Position numbers and translations under genes: made by a program
The notes under the pieces: model-generated
What the model saw: only the letters and a program-made list of their open reading frames with translations
The model's database searches: none
What the model was told of the DNA's origin: nothing
Shown here: positions 6,017 through 6,424 of the stretch, piece by piece
How the letters are laid out: each line of letters begins with the position of its first letter
Position numbering within the stretch: position 1 is the first letter of the stretch
DNA from: Bacteroidales bacterium
GTDB taxonomy: Bacteria; Bacteroidota; Bacteroidia; Bacteroidales; DYOH01
DNA: 6,424 nt
Direction: 5' to 3'
Assembly (NCBI GenBank): GCA_030632545.1
Contig: DAOVUO010000159.1
Coordinates: 1 to 6,424, forward strand

Positions 6017-6424
6017 TCAATCTTTAGTGAATAATCCAAATAATTTCCCAAGCAATGGAAACAAAAGCGTAATCCATGCTCCAGCTAAAAAATAACGTGT
6101 GAATGTAAAAATTTCACTGTCTAAACCAATTGCTTTAATGCCTGCAATGATACCAATTGCACCTATTAGTCCAATAATATAGCGAATCCATTTTTTTGTT
6201 TTTGTTGCTTCTACCGAAAAGTTGAATACCTTAATCTCAGTAAAATAACCAAGCATACTTCCAACAACGATAGAAGATATTCTGATGTAATTTCCTAATG
6301 AATATTGAATAGTGCCATTATTTCTGTAATACAGTAAAATTATAAGTATTGATAAAACTATAGTACTTAAAACTATAAGTACAATATTAAAGCGTTTTGT
6401 ATTTTGCATTAATCTAAGCGTGTG
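6017..6424 (-). CDS. PAP2-family-like membrane protein, C-terminal part, start outside window
   Basis: The minus-strand frame is open from the stop at 6017 to the right edge with no upstream stop; the five codons before the first in-window ATG (6409) read HTLRL. The ATG is therefore probably internal and the real start lies beyond the window. The visible 135 or so residues have about four hydrophobic spans: ATG-relative 8-27, 42-56, 75-93 and 105-127. The pattern GSMLGYFTEIKVFNFSVEAT (50-69), then KKWIRYIIGLIGAIGIIAGI (72-91), then FTRYFLAGAWITLLFPLLGK (103-122) closely resembles, as I recall, the C-terminal membrane region following the catalytic part in many bacterial PAP2 phosphatases. None of the catalytic motifs (KxxxxxxRP, PSGH, SRxxxxxHxxxD) is in the window. 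It may dephosphorylate lipid pyrophosphates such as undecaprenyl pyrophosphate, but this is inferred. Alternatively it is an unrelated small membrane protein starting at 6409. Confidence 0.6.
   Translation of the reverse strand, partial: HTLRLMQNTKRFNIVLIVLSTIVLSILIILLYYRNNGTIQYSLGNYIRISSIVVGSMLGYFTEIKVFNFSVEATKTKKWIRYIIGLIGAIGIIAGIKAIGLDSEIFTFTRYFLAGAWITLLFPLLGKLFGLFTKD

Overview
This AT-rich window looks like chromosomal housekeeping DNA from a member of the Bacteroidota. The argument rests on three things: the minus-strand order ftsX – DUF3098 – uppP – truB – queA, which is typical of that phylum; the protein sequences themselves, including a DUF3098 protein; and the lack of clear Shine-Dalgarno sequences before the starts. 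The genus cannot be read from the sequence. All nine genes run on the minus strand, so the window is transcribed from right to left.

Reading in the direction of transcription, the right edge holds the C-terminal part of a multi-membrane-span protein. It resembles the C-terminal membrane region of PAP2-family phosphatases, and its frame stays open through the window edge. About 240 bp of non-coding DNA follow, then a classical thioredoxin gene (trxA), then a strong intrinsic terminator at 5326-5351. The five-gene cluster ftsX, DUF3098, uppP, truB, queA comes next, with gaps of 13, 46, 3 and about 67 bp. A perfect 15-bp inverted repeat (1290-1329) follows queA. Then come selU/mnmH and, 9 bp further on, the first 79 codons of a universal stress protein that runs off the left edge.

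Two functions alternate in the cluster. One is envelope biogenesis and division: FtsX, probably the small DUF3098 membrane protein, and UppP for undecaprenyl carrier recycling. The other is tRNA modification: TruB for pseudouridine 55, QueA for queuosine at wobble position 34, and SelU for 2-selenouridine at position 34. The window therefore holds enzymes for two different position-34 modifications, and possibly two different types of polyprenyl/lipid phosphatase.

I found no mobile elements, CRISPR arrays, tRNA or rRNA genes, phage genes, or convincing signs of a new system. The points most worth a second look are the uncharacterised DUF3098 protein next to FtsX, the hairpin tight against the selU start, the selenium dependence implied by selU, and two gene ends that automated calling would probably get wrong (queA start, right-edge PAP2-like gene).
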